From assembly GCF_004114535.1 (NCBI RefSeq), contig NZ_LBJC01000002.1:248001-312000 (forward strand): 64,000 nucleotides of DNA, written 5' to 3'. The notes under the pieces are model-generated. The model was not told the origin of the DNA. It saw only the letters and a program-made list of their open reading frames with translations, and searched no databases. Every line of letters starts with the position of its first letter. Position 1 is the first letter of the stretch. Below are positions 16,954 to 24,897 of the stretch, one piece after another. The position numbers and the translations under genes are program-made. This stretch comes from Bradyrhizobium nanningense (GTDB lineage Bacteria > Pseudomonadota > Alphaproteobacteria > Rhizobiales > Xanthobacteraceae).

Positions 16954-17655
16954 ATGAATTTGCGTTTCTGGCTTTTCCCCACCCTGTTGTCGGCGGCACT
17001 CGGCGCCGCGCCCTGCGCAATGGCGCAGACGCGCATCGGCGAAGCCGTCGTGATCCGGAACGAGGTGGTGCGCGTCGCCGCGGCCACCACGCCGATCAAT
17101 GTCGGCGACAGCATGCTGCGCGACGAGACCGTGCGCACCGGCGCCGACAGCGCTGCGCGCTTCGTGATGGCCGACAGCACCAATCTGTCACTCGGTCCCA
17201 GCGCCACGCTGAAGCTCGACCGCACCGTCTTCAACGACGAGCACAGCTATCGCGACGTCGCGATCCGCATGACCACGGGCGCATTCCGTTTCGTCACCGG
17301 ACACTCCGAGAAGACCGCCTACAAGATCACGACGCCGCTTGCGACCATCGGCGTGCGCGGTACCACGCTCGACATCCTCTCGCAGCGCGGACGCTCCGTC
17401 GTCGTGCTTCAGGACGGCGCGGCCAGCGTCTGCACGACGAGCTTCCAGTGCGTGCAGCTGACCCAGCCGGGCGACACTGCAATCATCACCTCGACCGGCG
17501 GCAAGGTCAGCATCACCAAAACCAACTCGCCGCCTTGGACCTTCGCCGCCAACTGCGCCGCAAGTGCCGGGCTGTGCGCGGTGAACCAGTATGCCGACGC
17601 CTCGCCGACCATCACGCCCGCCGTCCATGACGACGGCATGCTGTGCGGGCGCTGA
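16954..17655 (+). CDS. secreted FecR-domain protein
   Basis: A 233-residue protein with a Sec signal (cleavage near AMA-Q, residue 24) followed by a FecR domain. That domain has the usual blocks DETVRTGADSAARFVMADST, LSLGPSATLKLD and ATIGVRGTTLDI. Unlike classical FecR it has no cytoplasmic anti-sigma helix and no transmembrane helix, so it is probably periplasmic or surface located. It has four to five cysteines in the C-terminal third (CTTSFQC, NCAASAGLC), suggesting disulphides. The next gene starts 2 bp after its stop, so the two are almost certainly co-transcribed. Its function is unknown beyond the domain name. Confidence 0.88.
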   Translation: MNLRFWLFPTLLSAALGAAPCAMAQTRIGEAVVIRNEVVRVAAATTPINVGDSMLRDETVRTGADSAARFVMADSTNLSLGPSATLKLDRTVFNDEHSYRDVAIRMTTGAFRFVTGHSEKTAYKITTPLATIGVRGTTLDILSQRGRSVVVLQDGAASVCTTSFQCVQLTQPGDTAIITSTGGKVSITKTNSPPWTFAANCAASAGLCAVNQYADASPTITPAVHDDGMLCGR

Positions 17656-17657
17656 CG

Positions 17658-18812
17658 ATGGCGAAATTCAACTTTCGGCTCTTCGTTCTCACCGGCCTGC
17701 TGACCGTGGTCGCTGCGCTTGCGTTTGTCGCACTTGAGATTCGTCCAGCGGCGGCTCAGGGGACCTGCGAAATCGAATGCGGCGAGCCGACGCCTGACCC
17801 GAGCTATTCACCGTCCCCAACGCCGACATATTCTCCTTCGCCCTCTCCTTCGCCGAGCCCCTATCCCTCGCCCTCGCCCTCGCCGAGTCCAAGTCCATCA
17901 CCGAGCCCGACGCCGACCGGCGCAGATTCCAGCGGCAATTCGATCGGCGGTCTCGCGGGCCAGCGCTTCAACCAGATGATCACCAACCGGGTGCTCGGCA
18001 CGGTGCTGCTCGGCGTCAACGAGCAGGTCAATTGCAGCGACTGCATCAGCGCATTCGGCTCGGCCGGCTCGTTCTCGGCCGGCATCCACGGCCGCAAGGA
18101 ATTGACCAACAATTTGTCGCTGCTCGCCGGCATCGCCTACACGCAATACAACGAGGGCGGCTACAAGATCACGAGCGCACCGATCGGCGCCTTCGCGCTG
18201 CGCTATGACTTCACCGACTGGGGCTCGTCGCGTCCGTTCTTCGACGTCGGCACGATCCTGACGCCGTGGGAGAAGGCGCGCTACACCCGCAGCTACGACA
18301 CCAGCCTCGGCCCGGTGAGCGTGACGAGCTCGACCAACGCCTCGAACTACGCGGTCTACGGCCGCGCCGGCTGGATCAGCCGCGTGTCACCGCGCGACGA
18401 AGTCGCAGCCTCGATCGAGGTCTGGCAGCTCTGGCAGCGCGTGTCCGGCTATAGCGACAATGCGGTGGCATTCAATCCATTCGACGCCACTATCGCGACC
18501 GGCACCGACCGCACCAGCCTGGTCAAGATCGGCGGGCAGTGGACGCATCTGTTCGGCAGCAACATCGAGACCAATGTCAACGGTGGCTGGGTGCAGTCGT
18601 TCGCAAGCCACAGCGGCATCGTCGCCACCGTGACCGGCAACGGCGTGGTGGTGCCGACCATGGGCAACCAGGGCTGGTTCGAATATGGCGGCCGCCTCGG
18701 TTTCCGCGTGCAAAAGGGCTGGATCGTGGATCTCTTCGCCAACGGCACGCTGGGCCCGCAGCCGGTGGGCAACACCATCCACGGCGGCGTCGGGCTAAGG
18801 ATCAATTATTAG
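17658..18812 (+). CDS. putative outer-membrane beta-barrel with Ser-Pro-rich linker
   Basis: A 384-residue protein. Signal peptide about residues 1-34 (ends AAAQ), then CEIEC, then a Pro-Ser-Thr tract at about residues 44-88 made mainly of SP dipeptides. Residues 100-384 have alternating hydrophobic/polar strands with many Gly and aromatic residues (SLLAGIAYTQYNEGG, GAFALRYDFTDWGSS) and end in the aromatic-terminated strand GGVGLRINY. This is the pattern of an autotransporter-type or other outer-membrane beta-barrel recognised by BamA. ATG 17658 lies 2 bp after the FecR-domain stop; an overlapping GTG at 17643 is less likely. The surface role is unknown. Confidence 0.82.
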   Translation: MAKFNFRLFVLTGLLTVVAALAFVALEIRPAAAQGTCEIECGEPTPDPSYSPSPTPTYSPSPSPSPSPYPSPSPSPSPSPSPSPTPTGADSSGNSIGGLAGQRFNQMITNRVLGTVLLGVNEQVNCSDCISAFGSAGSFSAGIHGRKELTNNLSLLAGIAYTQYNEGGYKITSAPIGAFALRYDFTDWGSSRPFFDVGTILTPWEKARYTRSYDTSLGPVSVTSSTNASNYAVYGRAGWISRVSPRDEVAASIEVWQLWQRVSGYSDNAVAFNPFDATIATGTDRTSLVKIGGQWTHLFGSNIETNVNGGWVQSFASHSGIVATVTGNGVVVPTMGNQGWFEYGGRLGFRVQKGWIVDLFANGTLGPQPVGNTIHGGVGLRINY

Positions 18813-18827
18813 CTGCAGGCGCGGTCT

Positions 18828-18919
18828 CGTAGGGTGGGCAAAGCGAAGCGTGCCCACTAACTCCCTCACGCAGGGATGGATGGTGGGCACGGCGCAAGAG
18901 CGTCCTTGCCCACCCTACG
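18828..18919. repeat. palindromic repeat (CGTAGGGTGGGC family)
   Basis: Starts CGTAGGGTGGGCAAAGCGAA and ends TTGCCCACCCTACG, inverted complements; the outer bases match the 12285-12375 element. It lies between convergent genes and may act as a bidirectional stem. Confidence 0.8.
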
Positions 18920-18933
18920 ACACCTGTGTCGGC

Positions 18934-19422
18934 TCACGCCGCCGACTTGCCCTCGAACGCGCGCCGCAACGCGTCGACATCCAGCTTCACCATCTTCATC
19001 ATCGCCTGCATCGCGCGTGCAGCCGCCGCCCTGTCCGGGCTCGACAGGAATTCGAACATCACCTTCGGCACCACCTGCCAGGCCACGCCCCAGCGATCCC
19101 TGAGCCAGCCGCACTGCTCTTCCTTGCCGCCATGAGCGAGGAAGGCATTCCAGACGCTATCGACCTGGGTCTGGTCGTCGCAATGGATCATCAGCGAGAT
19201 GGCGTGGGTGTACTCCATCTTCATGCCGCCGTTGAGCGCGACCAGGGGCTGCCCGGCCACCGTGAACTCGACGACCAGCACGGAGCCTTCCTTGCCGGAT
19301 GGACCGTCCGAGACGTTGCGCTGGACGTGCGTGATTGCCGAATTCGGCACGAGCGCGGTGTATAACTTCGCGGCTTCCTCGGCATCGCCGTTGAACCACA
19401 TGCAGGGGACGACCTTAGGCAT
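18934..19422 (-). CDS. VOC superfamily protein, PhnB-like
   Basis: A 162-residue protein of the PhnB / 3-demethylubiquinone-methyltransferase-like group of the vicinal oxygen chelate fold (MPKVVPCMWFNGDAEEAAKLY; FLAHGGKEEQCGWLRDRWGV; WQVVP). Members have the glyoxalase-like fold but generally unknown substrates, and the family annotation as a methyltransferase is doubtful. AGGAG lies about 8 nt before ATG 19422. It is downstream of, and on the same strand as, another VOC gene 41 bp away, so the two are probably one operon. Confidence 0.87.
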   Translation of the reverse strand: MPKVVPCMWFNGDAEEAAKLYTALVPNSAITHVQRNVSDGPSGKEGSVLVVEFTVAGQPLVALNGGMKMEYTHAISLMIHCDDQTQVDSVWNAFLAHGGKEEQCGWLRDRWGVAWQVVPKVMFEFLSSPDRAAAARAMQAMMKMVKLDVDALRRAFEGKSAA

Positions 19423-19463
19423 CGTGAATGCTCCTCTTGGATTTAGTGTTCGGGGGACGGCGG

Positions 19464-19892
19464 TCAGGCATTGGCCATCGCGGGCTGCGGAGGGACAGCC
19501 GCCATGTCGAGCCAGTTCACGCCCCACATGTGGCCATCCGGATCCTCGAAGCTGCGGCCGTACATGAAGCTGTATTCGTCCTTGGGGCTGGGATCGGCCA
19601 CCCCGCCAGCGGCGTCGGCCTTGCCGACGATCTCGTCGACCTCGTTGCGGGTGTCGGCGGACAGGCAGAACAGAGCCTGGTTCGAAGTCTTTGCATCGGC
19701 GATCGGCTTCGGCGTGAACTGACGGAATTTGTCGTGGGTCGTCAGCATCGCGTAGATGGTCTCGGAAAAGACCATGCAGCTCGCCGTATCGTCGCTGAAT
19801 TGCGGGTTTCGGGTCGCGCCGATCGCCTCATAAAAGGCAGTCGCGCGCTTGAGGTCGGTCACTGGCAGATTGAGGAAGATCATCCTGGGCAT
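19464..19892 (-). CDS. VOC family (glyoxalase/bleomycin-resistance-like) protein
   Basis: A 142-residue protein with the glyoxalase-like beta-alpha-beta-beta-beta modules (MIFLNLPVTDLKRATAFYEA; SFMYGRSFEDPDGHMWGVNW). The FEDPDGHMW block carries a usual metal-ligand position. It resembles lactoylglutathione-lyase-like lactonase/extradiol proteins of unassigned substrate. AAGGAG is 6 nt before ATG 19892, and the PhnB-like gene follows after 41 bp. Confidence 0.88.
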   Translation of the reverse strand: MPRMIFLNLPVTDLKRATAFYEAIGATRNPQFSDDTASCMVFSETIYAMLTTHDKFRQFTPKPIADAKTSNQALFCLSADTRNEVDEIVGKADAAGGVADPSPKDEYSFMYGRSFEDPDGHMWGVNWLDMAAVPPQPAMANA

Positions 19893-20007
19893 CGGAAGCT
19901 CCTTGGGCGGGGTTCTGCCCAAGGACGGATGGGCCGACAGCCATCCGACAGCGCTTCCGGATATTTTTTCAGCCCCTGGGGACGATCGGCCGCCCCCCAG
20001 GGCAGTC

Positions 20008-20541
20008 TTACTTCTTCTCGTTCGGATCCCGATGCACCGGATCGATCCACAGCACGGTCTCGGGCTTCTCGACGGGTTCGATGTCGAGGTTGATCGCCAC
20101 GGCCTCGCCGTCGCTTCGCACCAGCACGCATTCCAGCACCTCGTCGGGGCTCGCGTTGATCTCCTGGTGCGGCACGTAGGGCGGGACGAAAATGAAATCG
20201 CCGGGGCCAGCCTCCGCAGTGAATTGCAGGCTCTCGCCCCAGCGCATCCGCGCCTTGCCCTTCACCACGTAGATGACACTTTCGAGATGGCCGTGGTGAT
20301 GCGCGCCGGTCTTGGCATCGGGCTTGATGCTGACCGTGCCTGCCCACAACTTCTGCGCGCCGACGCGCGCGAAATTGATCGCGGCCGCGCGGTCCATGCC
20401 GGCCGTCGACGGCACGTTGGTATCGAGCTGATTGCCGGGAATGACGCGCACGCCGTCATGTTTCCAGCGATCGTCGTGATCGTGGTCATGGTGGGAATGC
20501 GAATGGTCATGGTGGGAATGCGAATGGTCATGGCCGGTCAT
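20008..20541 (-). CDS. cupin-domain protein with His-rich N-terminus
   Basis: A 177-residue protein. Residues 1-25 are an extreme His-Asp-Ser run ([19 protein letters not shown] and on), encoded partly by two perfect 21-bp tandem copies at 20485-20526. The rest is a single cupin barrel with motif 1 [20 protein letters not shown] (metal-binding His and Glu) and motif 2 [19 protein letters not shown]. It may be a metal-dependent dioxygenase, isomerase or sensor; the His tail could bind Ni or Zn. The start MTGHDH is chosen because upstream in-frame codons have no coding character. It is divergent from the CsbD gene. Confidence 0.87.
   Translation of the reverse strand: MTGHDHSHSHHDHSHSHHDHDHDDRWKHDGVRVIPGNQLDTNVPSTAGMDRAAAINFARVGAQKLWAGTVSIKPDAKTGAHHHGHLESVIYVVKGKARMRWGESLQFTAEAGPGDFIFVPPYVPHQEINASPDEVLECVLVRSDGEAVAINLDIEPVEKPETVLWIDPVHRDPNEKK
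20485..20526. repeat. 21-bp tandem duplication inside the cupin gene
   Basis: GTCATGGTGGGAATGCGAAT plus one G is repeated exactly at 20485-20505 and 20506-20526. In frame it adds seven residues (HSHHDHS-type) to the His-rich N-terminus. Confidence 0.85.
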
Positions 20542-20613
20542 GGGACTTGCTTTCTGTTGGTTCCGTGCGCGGCAAACTAACCCGAAGCCGCGCCGGCGAG
20601 CCATACCAAAATC

Positions 20614-20638
20614 GGAACCCTCATAGCTGCGGGACGTT
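20614..20638 (+). promoter_or_regulatory. EcfG (general stress response sigma) promoter of the CsbD gene
   Basis: GGAAC (20614-20618) and CGTT (20635-20638) are separated by 16 bp, matching the alphaproteobacterial EcfG/SigEcfG consensus. It ends 31 bp before the CsbD ATG. CsbD-like proteins are classic general-stress genes in this class, which supports the call. Confidence 0.8.
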
Positions 20639-20669
20639 ACCTTTGCGAGCAAAATGCAAGGAGAGTTTC

Positions 20670-20888
20670 ATGGGCAGCACGACCGACAAGATCAAGGGCA
20701 ACGCCAACGAAGCGATCGGCAAGGCCAAGCAGGGCATCGGTGAAGCCACCGGTTCCGACCGCATGAAGGGCGAAGGCGCGGTCCAGGAAGTGAAGGGCAA
20801 GGGCCAGCAGGCCATGGGCGATGCCAAGGACGCCGCCAAGGACGCGATCGATCGCGCCGCGGCATCCGCAAAGCGCGCGGCGGAGTGA
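20670..20888 (+). CDS. CsbD family stress protein
   Basis: A 72-residue, highly charged, Cys-free protein of the CsbD family ([40 protein letters not shown]). These small helical proteins accumulate in general stress, but their biochemical role is unknown. AAGGAGAG precedes the ATG by about 7 nt. The gene has its own EcfG-type promoter and a rho-independent terminator, so it is a complete stand-alone stress unit. Confidence 0.93.
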   Translation: MGSTTDKIKGNANEAIGKAKQGIGEATGSDRMKGEGAVQEVKGKGQQAMGDAKDAAKDAIDRAAASAKRAAE

Positions 20889-20910
20889 CTCGCGTAGAAG
20901 CTGAAAGCGA

Positions 20911-20945
20911 AAAGACCGGCCGAAAGGCCGGTCCTTTTGTTTTGT
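20911..20945 (+). terminator. rho-independent terminator of the CsbD gene
   Basis: GACCGGCC (20914-20921) and GGCCGGTC (20926-20933) form a stem with a GAAA-type loop, followed by CTTTTGTTTTG. It begins 22 bp after the stop codon. Confidence 0.9.
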
Positions 20946-20956
20946 CTTGCTCACTT

Positions 20957-21041
20957 CGTCATGGCCGGGCTTGTCCCGGCCAACCACGTCTTCGCATGCG
21001 GTATAAGAACGTGGATGCCCGGGACAAGCCCGGGCATGACG
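20957..21041. repeat. palindromic repeat, copy 1 of 3 (CGTCATGGCCGGGC family)
   Basis: Starts CGTCATGGCCGGGCTTGTCC and ends GCCCGGGCATGACG, inverted complements enclosing a conserved centre AAGAACGTGGATGCCCGGGA. Near-identical copies are at 31914-31999 and 41948-42032. Confidence 0.9.
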
Positions 21042-21056
21042 ACGTGGAAACGTCAG

Positions 21057-21521
21057 TTACTTCACCGCGAGCAATTCCACGTCGAACATCAGCGTCGCAT
21101 TCGGCGGGATCACGCCGCCGGCGCCGCGCGCGCCGTAGCCGAGCTGCGGCGGGATGATCAGCGTGCGCTTGCCGCCGACCTTCATGGAGGCAACGCCCTC
21201 GTCCCATCCGGCGATGACGCGGCCCTTGCCGATCGGGAATTCGAACGGCTCCTTGCGATCGACGGAGCTGTCGAATTTCTTGCCCTTCTGGCCGTTCTCA
21301 TAGAGCCAGCCGGTGTAGTGCATCACGCAGATCTGGCCGGGCTGCGGCGAGGCGCCGGTGCCGACGGTGGAATCGATGATCTGCAAGCCTGAAGCTGTGG
21401 TCATGGTCTTTCCTGCGGTCTGGGCCGAGGCCGTGGTGGAAACGAAATGCGACACGCCTGCGATCACGGTGATCGCGAGCGCCGACATCAGGGTGAGGAG
21501 CGCGCGCTGGAAACGCTGCAT
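21057..21521 (-). CDS. FKBP-type peptidyl-prolyl cis-trans isomerase, exported
   Basis: A 154-residue periplasmic prolyl isomerase. The N-terminal signal (about residues 1-34) ends in TASAQ. The FKBP domain keeps the binding-pocket blocks MHYTGWLYENGQKGKKFDSS, FPIGKGRVIAGWDEGVASM and LIIPPQLGYGARGAGGVIPP, including the FK506-contact Trp. It should help fold secreted proteins. It begins 61 bp beyond the end of the PaoC-like gene on the same strand, so read-through from the aldehyde oxidase operon is possible. GGAAGG lies upstream of ATG 21521. Confidence 0.93.
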   Translation of the reverse strand: MQRFQRALLTLMSALAITVIAGVSHFVSTTASAQTAGKTMTTASGLQIIDSTVGTGASPQPGQICVMHYTGWLYENGQKGKKFDSSVDRKEPFEFPIGKGRVIAGWDEGVASMKVGGKRTLIIPPQLGYGARGAGGVIPPNATLMFDVELLAVK

Positions 21522-21582
21522 AAAGACACCTTCCGTTTGTGGCGGGAGGTGTCTAGCGCAACGCGGGTGGGGTTTCCACCCC

Positions 21583-23874
21583 TCACACCTCGATATTTTC
21601 CAGCCGAACCGGGAGCTTGCGGATGCGCTGGCCAGTGGCGTGGTGGATCGCGTTGCAGATGGCCGCATTGGTGCCGACATTGGCGAGCTCGCCGACACCC
21701 TTCACGCCGACTGGATTGATGTGGTCATCCTGCTCCGACAGCAGAATGACCTCGACGTCGGCGACGTCCGCATTCACGGGCACGAGGTAGTCGGCGAGAT
21801 TGTCGTTGACGTAACGCGCATTGCGTTCGTCGATCTCGGTGGCCTCCAGCAGCGCCGACGACATGCCCCAGATCAGCCCGCCCATCAGCTGGCTGCGCGC
21901 GGTGCGCGGGTTCATGATGCGGCCCGCAGCGAAGGCGCCGACCAGGCGGGGGCAGCGAATCTCGTGCGTGAAGCGATTGACGCGAACCTCGACGAACTCC
22001 GCGCCGAACGCATAGGCGATCTGGTCCTTCATTGCGTGACCGCCCACGAGCCGCACCTGCCCGCTATGCATGGCGCGGAAGGAATCCAGCGGCGCGCCTT
22101 CCGGCTTCCACTCGCCATATTCCTCGACGACGCCAACACCGAGCGCGTCGAACGCCTTCTCCAGGTCGAGCGGCCGGTCGCCCTTCGCCGCCTGCGTGGC
22201 CGGCGTCTGGCCGATGCCCACGGTCTCCTTGGCCTTGTCCGTCAGGCTTTGGCTGGGCATCACCGCCTTGAACAGGCGCTGCCGGATCTGATCGCACACC
22301 ATCGTCACCACGGAGCAGGTGCTGGCCGTGGAGTTCGAGCCTCCGGCAACGGGCGCCGGCGGCAGATCGCTGTCGCCGATGAAGACCGCGACCTTCTCCA
22401 GCGGCACGCCGAGCCTTTCGGCCGCAGTCTGGGCAATGACGGTGTAGGCGCCGGTCCCGATTTCGTGGCCGGCGATCTCGACGCGGGTGCGGCCGTCGCG
22501 CTGCAGACGTACGCGTGCTGCGGCGGGTCCCATCTGCGTCGGATAGCAGGTTGCGGCACAGCCATAGCCGATCAGCCAATCCCCGTCCGACATCGACTTC
22601 GGCTGAGGCGAGCGCTGCGCCCAGCCGAACGCCTTGGCGGCCTCGTCGAAACAGGCCATCAGCGAGCGCGAGGTGTAGGGCTTGCCACTGATGGGCTCGT
22701 TGGTGGTGTCGTTGATGCGGCGAAGCTCGACCGGATCCATGTTCAGCTTGACCGCGAGCTCGTCCATGGCGCTTTCCAGCGCGAACAGATACGGCACCTC
22801 CGGCGGCGAGCGCATGAAGCCGGGCGTGTTGCGGTCGGCCCGAACGATCGAAACGAGACTATCGACATTCGGACAGGCATAGAGCCGCGTCGTCGTCTTG
22901 GTGCCGCCGACGCAATAGGCGTCAGGCCGTGAAGACACCTCGGCGCCCTCGTGCCTGAGCGCGACCAGCTTGCCGTCGCGGCGCGCACCGAGCTTGATCT
23001 CGTGGCGGGTCTCTGCACGATAGGTGGCGATGGTAAAGCCCTGGTCGCGGGTCGGGACCAGCTTGACCGGCCGGTTCAGGCGCTTGGCAATGCCGGCGAT
23101 GATGGCGGTGCGGGGCGTCATCGAGCCGCGCGAGCCGAAGCCGCCACCGACATAGGGATTGACCACGCGCACCTTGTCGGCGTCGATGCCGAGCTGTTCG
23201 GCGACGCCGTACTTCAGGCCGTAGACGAACTGGCTTGGCTCGTAGATGACGAGCTCGTCGCCCATCCAGGCGCAGCTCGTCGAGAACAGCTCCATCGGAT
23301 TGTGATGCTGGGTCGGCGTCTCGTAGGAGGCGGTCAGCTTGACCTCGGCCTCGTCGAACGCCTTGGCGAAATCGCCGACTTTCGGGTCTTCCTTGAACTG
23401 GGCATTCTGCCCCGTCGCAGCCGCAACGGTCGTCCCCGGCGAATCGAAGGTCGCGGTTGGCGCAGAGGCCGTGTAGCTGACCTTGACGCGGTTGGCGGCC
23501 TCGCGCGCCGCCTCGTAGGTTTCGGCAACGACCACCGCGATGATCTGGCCGTCATGGGCGATCTCGGCCGTCTTCAGCGGCTGGATCGTCGTGCCCGCAT
23601 AGCCGCCATTGCTGAAGAGCTTCGAGTCCTTCAGCTTCGGTGCGTTCTCGTGGGTGACGACATCGATCACGCCGCGGACACGCCTGGCATCATCGAGATC
23701 GAAGCTGTCGATCCGCCCCTTGGCGATGGCGCTGGTGACGAGGAACGCATAGGCGGGGTCGACGAGCGGCATGTCGGACGCGTAGGTCGCGCGTCCCGTC
23801 ACCTTTACGACCGCGTCATAGCGCGGCACAGGCTGGCCCATGTTCGTCTTCGGCTCGGGAGCAGCAGCGGTCAT
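21583..23874 (-). CDS. paoC: periplasmic aldehyde oxidoreductase, molybdopterin subunit PaoC-like
   Basis: A 763-residue xanthine-dehydrogenase-family large subunit carrying molybdenum cytosine dinucleotide. Cofactor-contact blocks NPYVGGGFGSRG, PEVPYLFALESAMDELA and GIGQTPATQ are present. The catalytic base is the Glu of VKGVGELANVGTNAAICN near the C-terminus. It is about 30 residues longer than E. coli PaoC, with GSNSTASTCSVVTMVCDQIR in the expected place. It oxidises aldehydes to acids with the FAD and FeS subunits encoded immediately upstream (2-bp gap). Substrate range is not visible. Confidence 0.92.
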   Translation of the reverse strand: MTAAAPEPKTNMGQPVPRYDAVVKVTGRATYASDMPLVDPAYAFLVTSAIAKGRIDSFDLDDARRVRGVIDVVTHENAPKLKDSKLFSNGGYAGTTIQPLKTAEIAHDGQIIAVVVAETYEAAREAANRVKVSYTASAPTATFDSPGTTVAAATGQNAQFKEDPKVGDFAKAFDEAEVKLTASYETPTQHHNPMELFSTSCAWMGDELVIYEPSQFVYGLKYGVAEQLGIDADKVRVVNPYVGGGFGSRGSMTPRTAIIAGIAKRLNRPVKLVPTRDQGFTIATYRAETRHEIKLGARRDGKLVALRHEGAEVSSRPDAYCVGGTKTTTRLYACPNVDSLVSIVRADRNTPGFMRSPPEVPYLFALESAMDELAVKLNMDPVELRRINDTTNEPISGKPYTSRSLMACFDEAAKAFGWAQRSPQPKSMSDGDWLIGYGCAATCYPTQMGPAAARVRLQRDGRTRVEIAGHEIGTGAYTVIAQTAAERLGVPLEKVAVFIGDSDLPPAPVAGGSNSTASTCSVVTMVCDQIRQRLFKAVMPSQSLTDKAKETVGIGQTPATQAAKGDRPLDLEKAFDALGVGVVEEYGEWKPEGAPLDSFRAMHSGQVRLVGGHAMKDQIAYAFGAEFVEVRVNRFTHEIRCPRLVGAFAAGRIMNPRTARSQLMGGLIWGMSSALLEATEIDERNARYVNDNLADYLVPVNADVADVEVILLSEQDDHINPVGVKGVGELANVGTNAAICNAIHHATGQRIRKLPVRLENIEV

Positions 23875-23876
23875 GA

Positions 23877-24893
23877 TCAGATCTCCATCGTTACGGCCTG
23901 CTGGAGCGCACGTGCCACGACGCGCTTGCCGAGCGCGATCTTGAAGCTGTTCTGCCGACGCCCCTTGGCGTCCGCGAAGGCGGCATCGGCAACACGCTGC
24001 GCCAGGCCGTCATCGAATTTCTGTCCTTTCAATAGCGCCTCCGCCTCGCGCGCCCGCCAGGGCACGGTGGCGACGCCGCCGAGCGCAACACGCGCGTCCC
24101 TGATCATGCCGTCCTGTACGTCGAGGGCGACAGCCGCCGAGGACAGCGCGAACTCGTAGGACTGCCGGTCGCGCGCCTTGAGATACACCGAACGGGGCCA
24201 GCGTCCGGAAATGGAGAACGCCGAGATCAGCTCACCCGGTTGCAGCGTGGTCTCGATCTCGGGTGTGTTACCGGGCGTCTTGTGCAGCTGGGCAAAGGGC
24301 AGGCTGCGGGCACCGGATTTTCCGGTGATTTCGACGATTGCATCCAGAGCGATCAGCGCCTGCGCGAAATCGCCGGGATAGGTCGCGATGCACTGGTCGG
24401 AAACGCCGAGCACCGCATGCATGCGGTTGACGCCGTCCATGGCGGCGCAGCCGGAGCCGGGATTGCGCTTGTTGCAATTCTCGTAGGACACGTCGCGGAA
24501 ATAGCTGCAACGCGTTCGCTGCATCACGTTGCCGCCGAGCGTCGCCATGTTGCGCAACTGGGCGCTGGCCGCCAGCTTCAGGGAATTGGCGATGACCGGA
24601 TAATTGCGCTGGATCTCATCGTGCGCGGCAACATCCGACATCTTCGCGAGCGCGCCGAGGCGCACGCCGTCGCCCTTGGGCTCAATCGCCGACCAGTCGC
24701 GTGCGAGCGGATTGATGTCGACGAGCGCGGCGGGCCGCATCACGTCGAGCTTCATCAAATCGATCAGCGTGGTGCCGCCGGCGAGCGGCTGCGCGCGGGC
24801 CTGGGTCAGCGGATTGTTCGCGGCCGCAGCGGCGCTGAGCGCCTGCACGGCCGTATCAGGGTCTGTTGCCCTTTGATATGAAAACGGTCGCAT
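23877..24893 (-). CDS. paoB: aldehyde oxidoreductase FAD-binding subunit PaoB-like
   Basis: A 338-residue FAD subunit. The FAD loop LAGGTTLIDLMKLDVMRP and the C-terminal CO_deh_flav domain are clear. The segment RTRCSYFRDVSYENCNKRNP, followed by GSGCAA, holds the cysteines of the extra [4Fe-4S] cluster that distinguishes PaoB from ordinary xanthine dehydrogenase FAD subunits. It sits between paoA (4-bp gap) and paoC (2-bp gap), so the three form one tight operon. Electrons pass from the Mo centre through FeS to this FAD. Confidence 0.93.
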   Translation of the reverse strand: MRPFSYQRATDPDTAVQALSAAAAANNPLTQARAQPLAGGTTLIDLMKLDVMRPAALVDINPLARDWSAIEPKGDGVRLGALAKMSDVAAHDEIQRNYPVIANSLKLAASAQLRNMATLGGNVMQRTRCSYFRDVSYENCNKRNPGSGCAAMDGVNRMHAVLGVSDQCIATYPGDFAQALIALDAIVEITGKSGARSLPFAQLHKTPGNTPEIETTLQPGELISAFSISGRWPRSVYLKARDRQSYEFALSSAAVALDVQDGMIRDARVALGGVATVPWRAREAEALLKGQKFDDGLAQRVADAAFADAKGRRQNSFKIALGKRVVARALQQAVTMEI

Positions 24894-24897
24894 GCGC

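Noticed and set aside
17787..17925. The Ser-Pro coding tract considered as a CRISPR or microsatellite element
   Set aside because: The repeats are irregular TCGCCC/AGCCCG-type codons encoding an SP-rich stalk in one frame, not spaced direct repeats.
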